Positions 52,880 to 64,000 of a stretch of DNA of 64,000 nt are shown piece after piece. The position numbers and the translations under genes are program-made. Below the pieces are notes generated by a model that saw only the letters and a program-made list of their open reading frames with translations, was not told the DNA's origin and did not search any database. Position 1 is the first letter of the stretch. Every line of letters begins with the position of its first letter. The stretch comes from Tetraselmis striata (lineage: Eukaryota; Chlorophyta; Chlorodendrophyceae; Chlorodendrales; Chlorodendraceae). Location of the stretch: the NCBI GenBank assembly GCA_006384855.1, contig VCJN01000658.1:58427-122426 (forward strand). The letters run 5' to 3'.

Positions 52880-55214
52880 TCGGCGAATTGCAAAGTTGAA
52901 ACCTGCCCTCGTTCGAACCCTTATTGGCGGCAGCCAAGAGACCACAGAGAATTGCTGCTCTGCACAACTGATACATATATACAACAAGAATCTGTGCTAA
53001 TTATTGTAATAAACATATCCTGTTTTGTCCACATTCATGACAATTACATTAGTAACACTATCTTATGTAAATTAATGGAACAGTGTATGACCCGCAGCGC
53101 TGGATGTTTACATCAACGGTCGAATGCATTTGACTCCTTATCAGCACCGCCGATAACCTTCTAATGCGGCGGCATCATCCATAACACAAACACCTTGCCT
53201 GTTGCTTTCCGCTACTCGGCAGTATCCTCATTCATTGTCCGGTAAGATGATGGCTGGACTCTTGCATTTACACGCGCTACTTCTCAGTATGGGCAATGGG
53301 CAATAAGCACATGCAATTCTGTCGGTGATCAGTTTATCATGGCGGCCCTCACAAAAGAAGACCGCTGCGGCAGCTGCCCCCCCATTCATCTTCACCAGCT
53401 TGGTTGATATGCAGCCTTATCGCCCGTCCTTATCACATCAGGCATGGCGACTAGCAACAGTCCGAGGTAGCATGGCCTGTGACGCAAGCCCACGGCTGTG
53501 GGATTCAGGCGGTTCGGACCGCCAGCTCCAGTATGAGTGGTCCCAGGGACAACCTTCCCAGTAACACAGCATCTCCAGCCGACGCCGCTCTGTTGTTTGA
53601 GACTATGTTACCCTGACCAATGTGCAGAGGTGCTCTTGCGCAGCACCTCCAGGTGCACGCTGCCAGTCATCTAGCGATGTCGCAGGTTGAGAGCAAGTCG
53701 GCGCCCGACAGAGATAATCGGTTGATTAGAAGAGACCCTCGCGCACGCTGCTTTCATGTGTGGGGGCGCGGCAAGACAAGGGGGGGGGGGGGGGGGGAGG
53801 GGGGGTTGCTTGGTGGTGCGCTGCCGGTACATCCAAGAAATAAACTATCACCTCAACTTATTGAGTGTACGGGGTGGAACAACTCCACTGCAACGTGTTT
53901 CGCTGCCTTATCTGTGTTCTTTGATTGTCATGAGATTGGTACAATGCAGCGCGCTATCAAGCATTCGAGCCTGCATAATGTAGGAATAACGGCAATCTCT
54001 CTTAAATATGTTCTGGTTTTTTAATATCTGTCTTATTCCACAACTTACCTGTTCTCATATTCATGCCATGCCGCTATAAGGCAGGACAGAAATCGGGCAT
54101 ACTCAGCGTATAGTCCGGGTGCAACTTGACGATTCACTGCTTGATCCCAAATGTGCTATGCTGCCACACAAGGTGGGCGATAGTTTAATGGGCTTGCCTG
54201 TTTGCCAATATTACAAAGACTACATTGTGAAAGAGTTTGTTTAATATCAGAGTTACGTAATCCCATTCATCGATTACTTCAATGATGACCTGGAAATCTG
54301 TTGGAATGTTCCTCAGTCTGCATTCACATCGGTAGTGGCAATTGGCTGAACGCATTCGGCGTCTTTATTAAATATGACATGATGAACAAAGTTGTCACCG
54401 CCAAATGTTTACCCCCCCCCCCCCCCCCTGGAGTTGGACAAAAACCTCCAGAAGCTTGGCGATGTCCTTTTTGGTTCATCAGGTCGATCGTGTGCAACTC
54501 AGGAGGGGGTGATCAGGCCGCTATGTACCCATGAGCACATCGCGCACGCAAGGGCCATCCCTACTAATTTATGTAATAATCAGCGTGATGATACCTACTG
54601 TTGTAACACTAAAACAGGTAATGGCAACTATTGTGCAATTAATGGATATAGGAGTGTAATCACTCTGTCGGAATGACTTAATTAATGAGACCGTGATAGA
54701 ATAGGGTGAGAAGTGTGCAATTGTGTGCGTGGCCTACGCTGGATTGGGGTTGACATGTCAGGAGCTATGCAACATGCCGAGTTACGCAGGCAGACGTGGT
54801 AAATTGCGCGGCAGCCGGGCGCACCTACAAAGCGTCTCACAGGCATCTTCCGGAAGCACTAGGGAGAAAGCATGGTTATTTCTAATTAAGCAACGTCAGA
54901 GTTTTAATAAACTAGCAAGGAAGGCAGTGCTGTGAATGCATGCTGGGCGCCAGCAGGCCATGGCAGCGATACTGAAGCCCTGTGACTAAACCATTTTGAG
55001 CGGAGATGAGGTTATTATTTATGAAGCACGCGAAGCGCATTGTTGTAATAGAACCTTGGCCGTATAACCATGGGACCATTTCTCATTTGCTGTTTATAGA
55101 AAACGTCGGATTTAAATAATCAATCGCTGCAGAATCCGCACCTACTGTGTCGCGAGGAGCGGTGCCCAGCAGCATCCACAGTGCCGCAGACCACAGGAGT
55201 GGCACAAATCTTGC
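52880..55214. other. Intergenic, AT-rich
   Basis: No gene recognised. G-runs occur near 53779-53806 and a C-run at 54412-54428. Short open frames have no coding features. Confidence 0.5.
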
Positions 55215-56496
55215 CTACAGCAAGCCCACGTACTCAATGTCGCAGAGGTACCGCTGCTTCAACGCCGTACGCAGTGGTTGCTCTCCTGTAATATCACGTG
55301 TACTGATCGCGGCCCGCAGGAGCTGCTCCAGGAGGACCATGTCGAGGCTCTGCAACTTGGACTCGAAGGCTGCCTCAAGTGTCTCAGCGGGGGCCAAGCC
55401 GAGCGTGCAGGCCCTTGATCTTGCAGAACGTCTCCCGGACAATCTTCAGCACCTGTCCAACGTTTGTCACGGGCTGGATTCGCTTGCGCTCGAGCTCCTG
55501 AAAGGCTTCAGAATCGGTGGGGAGGGCGCTCCTCGCCATCTCGATCATGCGGGTGGGAAGAGTGCGATCGCGGTGGACCAGCCTCTCGAAGTCCGTCTTG
55601 CGTTTCTCAGGATTCTTCACGGCCCGAAGGCTTTCCATGGCAGCTCGGAAGGGAGCAGTGCCACGGAGGGAGTCAGGAAGGTCGCCGTCGATGATCCACT
55701 GCTTTGCCATCTTGTACATGCCCTCAGCGCGGTGCTCTCGCATGTGCACGTGGAAGTCCCCACGCACAAGCCTCGCCCCATCAGTGACCCGGACGATGCC
55801 TTGGTTCACCTCCAGATGTAGCCCCTGTTCTCCTAGGGCTGCGTCGAGGGCCGGAGAATTGTACTGAAAGCCATCATGAGGGCTCCTCAGCAGCATTGTC
55901 TGCTCTGTCGCACCTTGGTACATGAGCTCGTTGACTGCGCCGACGCTCCACAGCAGACCGAGCTTGCGCGTCATCTCTGCAGATGAGAACCTGGTGTAAT
56001 AGTATTCCAGCCGCTGCTGTGATTCCTCCGGGAGCTCACACCAGGGGATGGTGCGGTAAATGCTCGCCAGGCTCTTGCGTGGTTGACTTGCCGGCGCCCC
56101 ACGTGCGTTGCCATTTCGCCTCTCTTGCAGTGGCTGAGGACGACGAGCGTCATCAGGGTTGACGAATAAGTTCATGTCTGGCCTCGATTTGTCGTCGACA
56201 ACGTGGACAATGACATCGCGAACGTCTCGAATGTATCCCGGAGGATCAGCACCGGTGTCCGCCTCGTCGTCGACAGCCTGGATAGCATACGCCACTCGAA
56301 TGCGAGTTTTCTGATACTCCTCCCTCTTGAACGGTACTTGGGAGCAAGCCCTCTCAAGCACGCCGCCCACAAATCGTGACGCGCCTGTTCTCGGAGCGGA
56401 CACGACATACTGCTCGCTCTCCCGGGCGCGCGCGATACGATGAGCGGTTACTCCTGCGTCGGTGCGGTGGCATTTGCAACGTGCAACTGTCAGCAT
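55215..56496 (-). CDS. Unrecognised intronless gene with C-terminal frame break
   Basis: From ATG at 56496 the frame runs 370 codons to a TGA at 55384. Right at that point another frame continues with protein-like sequence (LAPAETLEAAFESKLQSLDM, LLEQLLRAAISTRDITGEQP) to a stop at 55215, so a one-base change in the C-run near 55392 would extend the protein by about 55 residues. Composition is balanced and globular, with no signal peptide or membrane helix. Blocks such as TRFSSAEMTRKLGLLWSVGA, VNELMYQGATEQTMLL and DFHVHMREHRAEGMYKMAKQ match no family I know. Lack of introns in an intron-rich region suggests a transferred, viral or retro-copied origin, or simply an intronless gene. The break may be a sequencing error. 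Confidence 0.6.
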
Positions 56497-58761
56497 CGCA
56501 CCTTCGGCGTGACGTTCCACCTTTTATTTCGCACGTGAACTGCGGATCAAGCGCATACTACGGGTGTATTGAACACCTGCCGCCGAGCTCCATCGGGTAC
56601 TCCTGCCACTCGGCGAGCTGGGCGCGGCAGAGCTGCACAGACAGCGATCTTACGCCACAGCCAATGAGGCATCGGGCGGGGGTGAAAGGGGGGGGAGGGG
56701 GGGCGAGGGGGTACGCTCAGTACAAATTGCCCAAAGGCGCCCCGTCGAGAGGGATTTAGGTCTGATGAGGTTTGCTGCCCGAACAGAATTAAAATGTATT
56801 TTCCAAATCGCACTTTCCGTAAGGTGTACGAAAGACCCGAAAGACCCGCTGGGCAGACATATGACGCGGGCACGATGGGAGAGGCGAACGTTCTGTGTGA
56901 CTGTGTGTGTGGGGGAGAGGGAGGTGTGGGGGAGGGGGGGGGGGGAGGGGGGGGGGAGGCAAACGTATTAGGTATGCGGACACTACTCTTACTGAGTCAT
57001 ACAGGGACAGGCCTCGCCGCACAAATACCGCGAACCTTTGCGGAGGGAGTGCTCGGGGGCTGCTGATACTACTAGTCAGAAGCGTGGTTTGTAGCTAGGA
57101 TTGAGTATCGGGGGTGTAGCGACTGTGCTGCTGATGTGTAGTCAGGGCAACGACTACCGAATAAATACAATTTCCCTTACCAGTACGTACATACACATCA
57201 GGTCGCAACATAAACTTGCCGAACACCCCTGGCCTGGCTGCCCACGACACTGAGCTGCTCGTGGAGACTCCATCGCGTGTCTGTCTGCCTTGCATTGGAC
57301 CTTCTGTGCTGTGCCGAGCTGTGCCGTGCCGAGACTCCTCGCCTGCAAACAGGAATCTGTGGATGGTCAGCGTGCCTTGATTCCGCTTCCCGCTGGCGCG
57401 CGCGCATATCCCGGTCTTGTTGCCGTCTTGCAACTCGCACTACGGGTACCAGTACTGCTCGTTATTTTCCGGTTTCTGCCCTGTTTGCTGTTTCTGTATA
57501 CTGTACCTGATGTTTCATGCTCAGCACCGAACCGACGCCGGACGGTGGGGAACTGCAGCCTCACCTTTTGTACGAGGTACTGCAGGCGCGCGCGCGATTG
57601 GGCGTCGCATCATTCCAGTTCCATAGTACACGGTGCGATTAACGTTTAATCATCTAAAATTCGATGCAGTGTACTAGCGAGTAGATGGCGCGATGATGCT
57701 TATTAATAGTACCTCGTACTCTATTCATACCATCCTGAGACCGGCACGGCACGGCACGGCTCGGCTCAGCGCAACAGCAGAGCAGCAGCAGTACGGGCGG
57801 TATCGCCGGTAGCATCAGCAGCTGGCATCGCCGCGACGACGACGATAAATACAGTCGCTAGTGGTAATTGCACCAGGAGTGAGCAGAATCACTCGACCAA
57901 CAGCCATCGATTCGACAGTACGCAATAAGACCCCTACTACCGCAAGCGTTCGTAAGCCATCATTGCTGTCAGAAAAGTGCTGACTTGAGTATCCGTTTGC
58001 CACAGTATAGTGTATGTAACGCGTCGTGCTCGGCACTCTCCATAGTGCGATCGTCGTCATCCCACTTTACAACTCCACATAATTGTTGCTGATGTATTAG
58101 GCGTGTGCTGACACTTACATCCATCGGTCTACCCTTCCGCAAGCATTAATCCACGCAACCGCCGAACCCTTTAAAAGAAGGTTGCCGAGTCAACCAGAAA
58201 CACCACCTGCCCCGATCACCTTTACGAAGCTACCCAGCAGCCGCACCTGCCGACGATACATCATCGCCTGCCCTCGTGGAGCCCGACGACCGACCATCGC
58301 AGTGAGTTCCGCCACCACTTCCATGTTACTGTTCAGTCCTGGTTCAATGCCCATTTGCATAAACTTTCGATCCCCCCATAAGACGCAACAGGACTCTATC
58401 AGCCGCATCTCGCACTGCGTCGTCATAGGAAGAGCTTTCGATCTCGATGATGAGCGATTTGCTCCGCCCCATGCAGCGCAATTATTCCTTGTTCTCGTAA
58501 TTGCGCAGTGTCGTTGCACTCCGTAGGTTCACACTCAACATTAGGCAGCAGCCTGCGACACCAGCGGTAGCTAGCGGCCTCGCTGCTCGATACATCTCCC
58601 ACATTCTACACCTCACCCCCAAAACGCGCTCCTTCGCTGTAGTAACATACTTCAGACTAACTATTAATAGGTTGCCCGCCATCTGTCCCTGCGCTTTTTT
58701 ATTGGCTTCATGATTGTCAAAAACTGACTTCGGGAACTCCATGTTTTCTTTATAACCAGGC
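56497..58761. other. Intergenic
   Basis: Between two divergently placed genes. Contains G-runs near 56690-56710 and 56933-56956, and GGCACGGCACGGC-type repeats near 57742. No gene supported. Confidence 0.5.
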
Positions 58762-61700
58762 ATGGACGCCACTTCAGCGACAGTGAAGGTGACTGGTCTC
58801 GACGCTCTCACACACGAGGAACAAATTTACGAGGTATGGCTCTGCACAACCCCATGGCCAGTAAGCCTCATTTACCAGGACCAGGTCTTATCGAACACAT
58901 CATAGCTTCGTTTTTATGGCGCCTGTCTCCGGAAATGGTCCACATGAAGGCGGTGCATGCATATTGGCTTACCACCGCAGGTTTTCTGCAAGTGCGGTGA
59001 CATCAAGCGCATCGTGATGTGTATCAGCCCCTCCACGCGTAAGCCTGTCGGCTCCTGCTTTGTGGTGAGGCTAGCTCCCTGGACCTGATTCTCTTGCTCA
59101 AGTTAAGACCGCGGTTGCGTAGTGTTTTCATACTATACTGGTACAAGAACGCTCCTTAGACGTGGCAACACAACTCATGCAATTCCGCAGGTGTTCTACA
59201 CCCAGGCAGACGCAGGAGACAGCGTGAGCTACCTCCATGGCACCACCATTGACGGAAAGACCCTACGTGTCACCATGGACCCAGGCTACACCGTGGGTCG
59301 CGAGTTCGAGGACTCCAATGAGAGGGTCCGCGCCAACCCCGCCCATCGTCAATGCACTCTTTGCACATGCCATACGCTGCTCCGAGCCTTTCTTGCGCCT
59401 ACTGCATTTTCTGATCTGCTTGTTACGGTGGGCTATATTCGACTATATTCAGCTTTTGATATGTATCAATTGCCCATCCGCATTCATCGCCCCTCAGGCC
59501 ACCGTGGTGCCTGGTACCAGCGACACTGGCTACCCTTGTCACATTGAGGCCGCCGGTCTTGTCCCTGGCAAGCGCGCCACCGACTCCAACGGCAAGTGCG
59601 CCTGTGATGATGGCAGAGAGAAGGTGCGGCCTAGCCGAAACGGGTCGCATTACTTCTGTCCTCCACCAGCCAACATGCACAGCTGTGTTCTCAAATACAG
59701 CCCCCCCCCCCCCTCCTTCCCGACGATTTGTAGGCTGCTGCGGCGAGTGTCCATGTGGGCAGCCGCAGCAAGCGCAGCAAGACTGCGATCGTTTGGCAAA
59801 AGCCGGACAATCTGAGCTTGAAGACGGAGACGGAGGAAGCTTGGAAGGACCCGCGCAACAACCCACATGTGGCTCAGGTGGGTAGCCCACCCCTCTCCGG
59901 GAATGACATATGTCTGTCTGTGCTTACATACCCCATGTTGTAAGTGTGCATATTGTTTGATTACATTTGTTTCAATAAACATTGTTTGAAGTGTTTGTTT
60001 GAACATATCTTGTTCGAGGTATGTATAAATGAAATATATAATACATATTTTTATAATGTATATGTATATGGATGTATTTAGATTTGTGTATTGACATATG
60101 TAGAAAGGTATGTATATTTTTTATACATACACATATATGTATATATATATATATATCTTTGTATATACATATATACAATTATCTGTATAATACCATATGT
60201 ATATGTATATATATATACATATATTGATTTGTATATATACATATATAGAAATATATTCATATACGATCTGTATTTACACACACATATGTACACGCACTGA
60301 GAGTGCACGTGCTGGCCGCCCTCAGGTGTATCTCAACAAGGGCGCCGGGTACAAGGCGCACACCGACATCCCCTTCCAGCGCACCCTGACCGACGATTTC
60401 CCTCGGCAGCAGTACCGCCGCCGGCAGAACGAGCAGAAGACGGTGATCCACTGGGGGCAGCGCAAGCTGCTGATGTCCGAGATTGAGTTCCTGACGATGT
60501 ATGGCAAGCCAGGTCACCCGGTGGTCTACGCTGGTGCGGCGCCCGGCACGCACATTAAGCACCTGGCGCAGCTGTTCCCGGAGCTAGACTTTGTGCTGGT
60601 CGACCCGGCGCCGTTCAACCTTAAGGAGACGGCGCAGGTGACGCTGCGTCAGGAGCTGTTCACGGATGCGGTGGCGGCTGAGTTCACTGGGCGCGCGCCG
60701 CTGTTCATTAGCGACATCCGTGCGGCGGACTGGCAGGAGATGGGGGAGGAAGAGAACGAGAAACAGGTACGAAGCCTTATTTATATTGTCTGATATTTGA
60801 TAGCATGGTATTTAACAGATCTTTGGTATTATATGACACCTCGGATATATATGTGGCATAATTGTTATGCAATTCAGTATTCCTGTCTGAATATTGCTGA
60901 TAAATGGTGCCATATTGCTGTTCGCAGGTGCAAGATGACATGGCTGCGCAGTGGCGTTGGCATGAGATCATGCAGCCGCTGAAGAGCATGCTCAAGTTCC
61001 GCCTGTCATGGCGGTCCGGCACCACACGCTACCTGTCAGGCACCGTCTACCTCCCGGTGTGGGGGCCCATCACGACCACCGAGGCGCGGCTTGTGCCCGA
61101 TGACGGCGGCGCGACACGTGAGTACGACAACACGGCGTACGAGCAGCAGATGTTCCACTTCAACACCACCACGCGCGTCGGGCTATACCCGCACGGCGGC
61201 GCCGGCGTGGGCCTCTGTCACTGCTACGACTGCACAGCGGAGGTGGCCATCCTGAGCGCCTACCTCTCCAGCCGGGGCCGGCTGCCGCACAATCCCGATG
61301 TCCTCGCGAAGGCCATCTCCCAGCTGAGCAGCGAAGCATCGGCGGCGTGCGCGGTTCGCCGCACGCTGGCGGACCCCAACTCCGATCCCGAGGCGCGCAA
61401 GCGCGGTATCCGGCAGCGGCAGTGGATCGACGGCATGCCGGCGTATGCCGCCGCCAGGCAGCGAGATCAAGGCCAGTCTTCGTCCTCGTCAGATGCGAGC
61501 GCGCGCTACGGCCCCGGGGCGCGGCTGCTCGCGGGAATGGGCTACCAGCCGGGCGCGGGGCTGGGACCCTCGGGCACCGGGATGCGCGAGCCGCTGGCGC
61601 CGCGCGCCCCGCAGCAGCCCAACGTGCGCCGCGGCCTCGGCTTCTCGATGTGCAACAGGCTGACGCCGCGCGAGGCAGCGGCTGAGCGGGAAGGGCAGGG

Positions 61701-61866
61701 CGCTGAGAGCGGCGGTACTGCGGGGAGCGCCGGGGTTCCGGGCAGCGGCCAGGCGGAAGTGGCCGCTGCCGCCATCGGCTGCGGCCCCGACGACGATGGT
61801 GGGCCGAGCCGCTCTGAGAAGCCGGCAGCAGGTGAAGCCTTTCCCGGCAACCCCCCTTCATTCTGA
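58762..61866 (+). CDS. CBP20-like RRM joined to VP39-like cap 2'-O-methyltransferase and G-patch (7 exons)
   Basis: Exons 58762-58833, 58981-59064, 59191-59325, 59498-59623, 59734-59877, 60326-60766, 60928-61866; all junctions are phase 0, giving 646 codons. Residues 1-97 match nuclear cap-binding protein CBP20: ATVKVTGLDALTHEEQIYE, VFCKCGDIKRIVM (RNP1-side), YLHGTTIDGKTLRVTMDPGY then TVGREFED, the part that closes on m7G. Exon 4 is a short Cys-bearing linker of unknown type. Exons 5-7 form a Rossmann methyltransferase: SAM loop VVYAGAAPGTHIKHL, VLVDPAPF, LFISDIRAADW, MLKFRLSW, YLPVWGPITTTEARLV, YEQQMFHFNTTTRVG; D, K and E of the K-D-K-E set are in place. This is the family of poxvirus VP39 and its cellular relatives. 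A G-patch follows near residue 526 (ARYGPGARLLAGMGYQPGAG). No ATG opens the methyltransferase part alone, which favours one fused protein. Expected role: binding and 2'-O-methylating mRNA 5' caps in the nucleus. Confidence 0.75.
60040..60295. repeat. TA/TATG-rich low-complexity tract in intron
   Basis: Long ATAT/TATG run with many TATA and CATA units, inside the intron between exons 5 and 6 of the cap-methyltransferase gene. Tyr/Ile-only frames across it are not genes. Confidence 0.85.
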
Positions 61867-62044
61867 CTGAACTCGTCATCACGTATTCATGCATACAATA
61901 CGTGTTCCCGTAGACGCATGTGCTCTGACTGCTTGCACTAATATAGCAAATCATGTACACGATCCATACAAATTATGTACTATATATTCTTAGTATGCTA
62001 AAATAACTGATGGAGCAGTATCTGAGTGGTACGCAATCCTGGAT

Positions 62045-62318
62045 CGTGTGCTCTTGAGATCCCGCGGCGGAACGCGGAGGTGACACTCGACCCGCCATCC
62101 GGCTGTGCTTCGCAGAGCGCTTCGAGCTGGTGCTGACGAACAACCCCGCGCAGCCACACGTGTACCGGGAGGTCGCGACCGGGCGCGACAGCAAGCGGCC
62201 ACCGGCTGTGGCGGGCTGGGAGGTGCGCAAGCGATCCTCGTGCGACGCGTACTACTACTACCACCCCGCCACACGGGCGACACAGTACGAGGTTCCACAG
62301 GACGAGCCGACACAGTAA
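62045..62318 (+). CDS. WW-like domain exon downstream of the cap methyltransferase
   Basis: A plus-strand frame reads RFELVLTNNPAQPHVYREV…RPPAVAGWEVRKRSSCDA then YYYYHPATRATQYEVPQDEP, ending in TAA at 62316-62318. GWEVR…YYYYHPATRATQYEVP follows the WW-domain pattern, with the second Trp replaced by Tyr. A good AG acceptor (TTCGCAG) lies at 62115-62121. I found no ATG, so it is likely a last exon. It may belong to the preceding gene by alternative splicing before its TGA at 61864, which would give the methyltransferase, G-patch and WW set seen in animal CMTR1, in a different order. Confidence 0.5.
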
Positions 62319-63010
62319 AAACCCTAAACCTGCACGCTGGCATTGCGTGGCTTCAGTTGATAGTGGGCTGCCACCACCCCAGTGCCAGTTTTCATCTGAG
62401 GGGGCAACCTGTTGGTAACATTCTCACGGAATGTCAGTCAATATTCTGGTCCTGCGAACGCAAGACCACAACCACAGCTCGGCGTTCTGCGCGAGTCTGT
62501 GGTTCCTTTTTTAGTTTGTGATTTTTTTTCAATCACTAGATCTGTAACAGCGCATGATGGTGAACTTGATGAAGTCGGTGTGGCAAGCGAGCACAGCGGG
62601 GCTTCACTGCCGGTCGCTAAATGCAAAGCCATGATTGCCATGCCGGGAGGTTGGGGACCATAGCGTATGGCAGTACAGGCTTGTAGCACGGGCGGGAACG
62701 TCTTTTTTCAGTGCAAAACTGCTGAGAACACGTGGCAAGTATTCTAATTATAATATATCATAAATAATCATAAATAAGTATTATAAATATAAATTTAATA
62801 GCACAATACACGCGACATGTGACATGTGACTTCCCGTTTGCTTTGCTTGGTGAGGGTGCACTCTGTTGGAAACTACACTTTCATTACAAAAGTCATTATA
62901 AAGCACATTGCCTATTATGCGAAAGCATTTCGAGGGTGTAAGCACCCGCTTTCACGCATTCGATTTCGCAATGTATCACCAAGGGGGTCGGTCGTCGTCA
63001 ATAGCGACGG
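62319..63010. other. Convergent spacer
   Basis: Between the WW-like exon (plus strand) and the EF-hand gene (minus strand). AT-rich near 62740-62810; nothing else seen. Confidence 0.5.
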
Positions 63011-63534
63011 TCACGTCTGGGCCTGTTGTGGGACGAGGCGGTGATCAAAAAAGTCGAGCGTGCTCGGCGTGTTGCCCTCGGACAGCGCGGCGTAAAACTC
63101 CTCCCACTGTATCCGCCCGTCGTCGTTGTCGTCGAAGTCGCGCATCATGTGCATTGCCTGCGGGAACAGCCAGCCATTGGGTTAGCGTAGCGCAGAACGA
63201 GATCGCCGAGCCGCTCGGGGTGGCTGGTCGTGAGCGGGCGGCTCGCCGGACGACTTAACTATTATTTCTGGCAAAGCGACGATGAGGGGTAGGTGTGCAT
63301 TCAGGGGCCTACCTCCTCCATGGGCACCTTGTCGCCCTCGCCCTCTCGATACGATTCGGGGTACAGGAACACAATTAGCTCCTCCAGCGAGATGGAGCCG
63401 TCGCCGTTGAGGTCGAGGCGGTCGAAGACGCGGCGCACCATGGAGCGCCAGTTCTTGTCGTTTTGCACCTCGTGCCAGTCCAATAGGCTGGTCACGAACT
63501 CGTCGATTTCCACCGTGCCGTCGCCGTTGACGTC
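63011..63534 (-). CDS. EF-hand calcium-binding protein, 3' part (2 exons seen)
   Basis: Exons 63534-63313 and 63157-63011, joined in phase 0, ending in TGA at 63011-63013. Three EF-hand loops are visible: DVNGDGTVEIDE at the exon start, DLNGDGSISLEE, and DDNDDGRIQWEE. Acidic residues at loop positions 1, 3, 5 and 12 are all in place. The tail is LSEGNTPSTLDFFDHRLVPQ. Closely spaced EF hands at a C-terminus fit a calcium-dependent protein kinase or a calmodulin-like/calcineurin-B-like sensor; without the upstream exons the type cannot be fixed. The 5' part lies beyond the acceptor at 63535, either further upstream in the window (not found) or outside it. Confidence 0.88.
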
Positions 63535-64000
63535 CTGCGTACACCAGCACGGATCGGTCAGCCCCCACACCAATGGCATATATATAGCAGCTTGCCTGTA
63601 CGTTTTCAGGAACTCGTGACGTTTGCTCGAAATGGAATTTGCTTTACCGTTTAAGGGGACCTCAAATAAGAATTGGATATTTGCTCTCAAGATAATCACT
63701 ACGAGTAGTCGCAAGGACATCATCAGGGGGAAACCTGAAACCCAAGTTCCTCTCAAGTAACCAACTACTGTCTATACTTAACCAATTAACGTCGATACCG
63801 TACAGCCTATCAGCATGAATACAAACCTGTCAACATGATAAGGTTTGCGGAGAAAAACTGTACGCAAGTGGGTACCATGCATGCATTGTCATATTCAGTT
63901 GGGCCCAATGCATGTAACAATCAAGGCGACATCCGCCTGAAAAGCAACACACTTGCCACACGGCACCGTGATATCATGCATACTATATATACATCATATT
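63535..64000. other. Probable intron of the EF-hand gene
   Basis: AT-rich with no exon-like frame. It lies directly upstream of an in-phase acceptor (GTACGCAG), so it is most likely intronic. Confidence 0.5.

Noticed and set aside
60078..60308. Tyr/Ile-rich ORFs in the TA-rich tract
   Set aside because: Pure translation of a TATA/TATG microsatellite inside an intron.
1..64000. tRNA, rRNA genes or CRISPR arrays
   Set aside because: No cloverleaf-like or rRNA-like sequence was noticed by eye and no regularly spaced short repeats exist; a covariance search could still find a tRNA that I missed.

Overview
This window is nuclear DNA from an intron-rich, GC-rich unicellular eukaryote, most likely a green microalga; the lineage is my inference. 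The evidence is spliced genes with short introns that often begin GTGCG or GTGAG, GC-rich exons set in AT-rich spacers, long homopolymer G/C runs, and tyrosine-recombinase (YR) retrotransposons of the DIRS/PAT/Ngaro class. There are no operons, Shine-Dalgarno sites or CRISPR arrays. Exon models were built by hand from conserved protein blocks, splice sites and reading phase, and the exon sums of the main spliced models are divisible by three.

Layout. (1) 1-981: a tandem duplication with a weak minus-strand ORF. (2) 981-8044, minus: a complete 12-exon PIG-A gene (GPI anchor synthesis). (3) 8.9-9.6 kb, minus: a possible small nuclear protein. (4) 10305-11699, plus: a two-exon DUF924 protein with an organelle-type leader. 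(5) 13823-15579, minus: a seven-exon TLC-domain (LAG1-type) ceramide synthase. (6) 17.2-17.65 kb: hairpin-bearing tandem repeats. (7) 18253-25064: an almost complete YR retrotransposon with split direct repeats (A1 - ORFs - B1 A2 B2). (8) 25644-33150, minus: a probable nine-exon beta-propeller-like gene with a 2.4-kb AT-rich intron. (9) 33.2-39.5 kb: mostly gene-free. (10) 39475-41232, plus: a Myb/SANT telobox protein. (11) 41536-45054, minus: a 12-exon TPR protein with a basic RS-rich tail, resembling TTC14, in which five introns need GC donors. (12) 46.06-50.67 kb: a decayed second YR element. (13) 51392-52879, plus: an intronless amino-acid transporter. (14) 55.2-56.5 kb, minus: an intronless unrecognised gene with a C-terminal frame break. 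(15) 58762-62318, plus: a multi-exon gene in which a CBP20-like cap-binding RRM is joined in phase to a VP39-like cap 2'-O-methyltransferase and a G-patch, with a WW-like exon downstream. (16) 63011-63534, minus: the 3' end of an EF-hand gene.

How the genes relate. They are unlinked housekeeping functions: membrane lipid and GPI synthesis (PIG-A, ceramide synthase), RNA processing (TPR-RS protein, cap-binding/cap-methylating protein), chromosome-end or DNA binding (telobox Myb), transport and calcium sensing. The most unusual items are the predicted cap-binding/cap-methyltransferase fusion, the cluster of GC-AG introns, and a family of roughly 45-60-bp retroposon-like inserts (four copies) with A-rich tails and 9-11-bp flanking direct repeats. 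A fourth is the repeated presence of C-runs just downstream of 5' splice sites.
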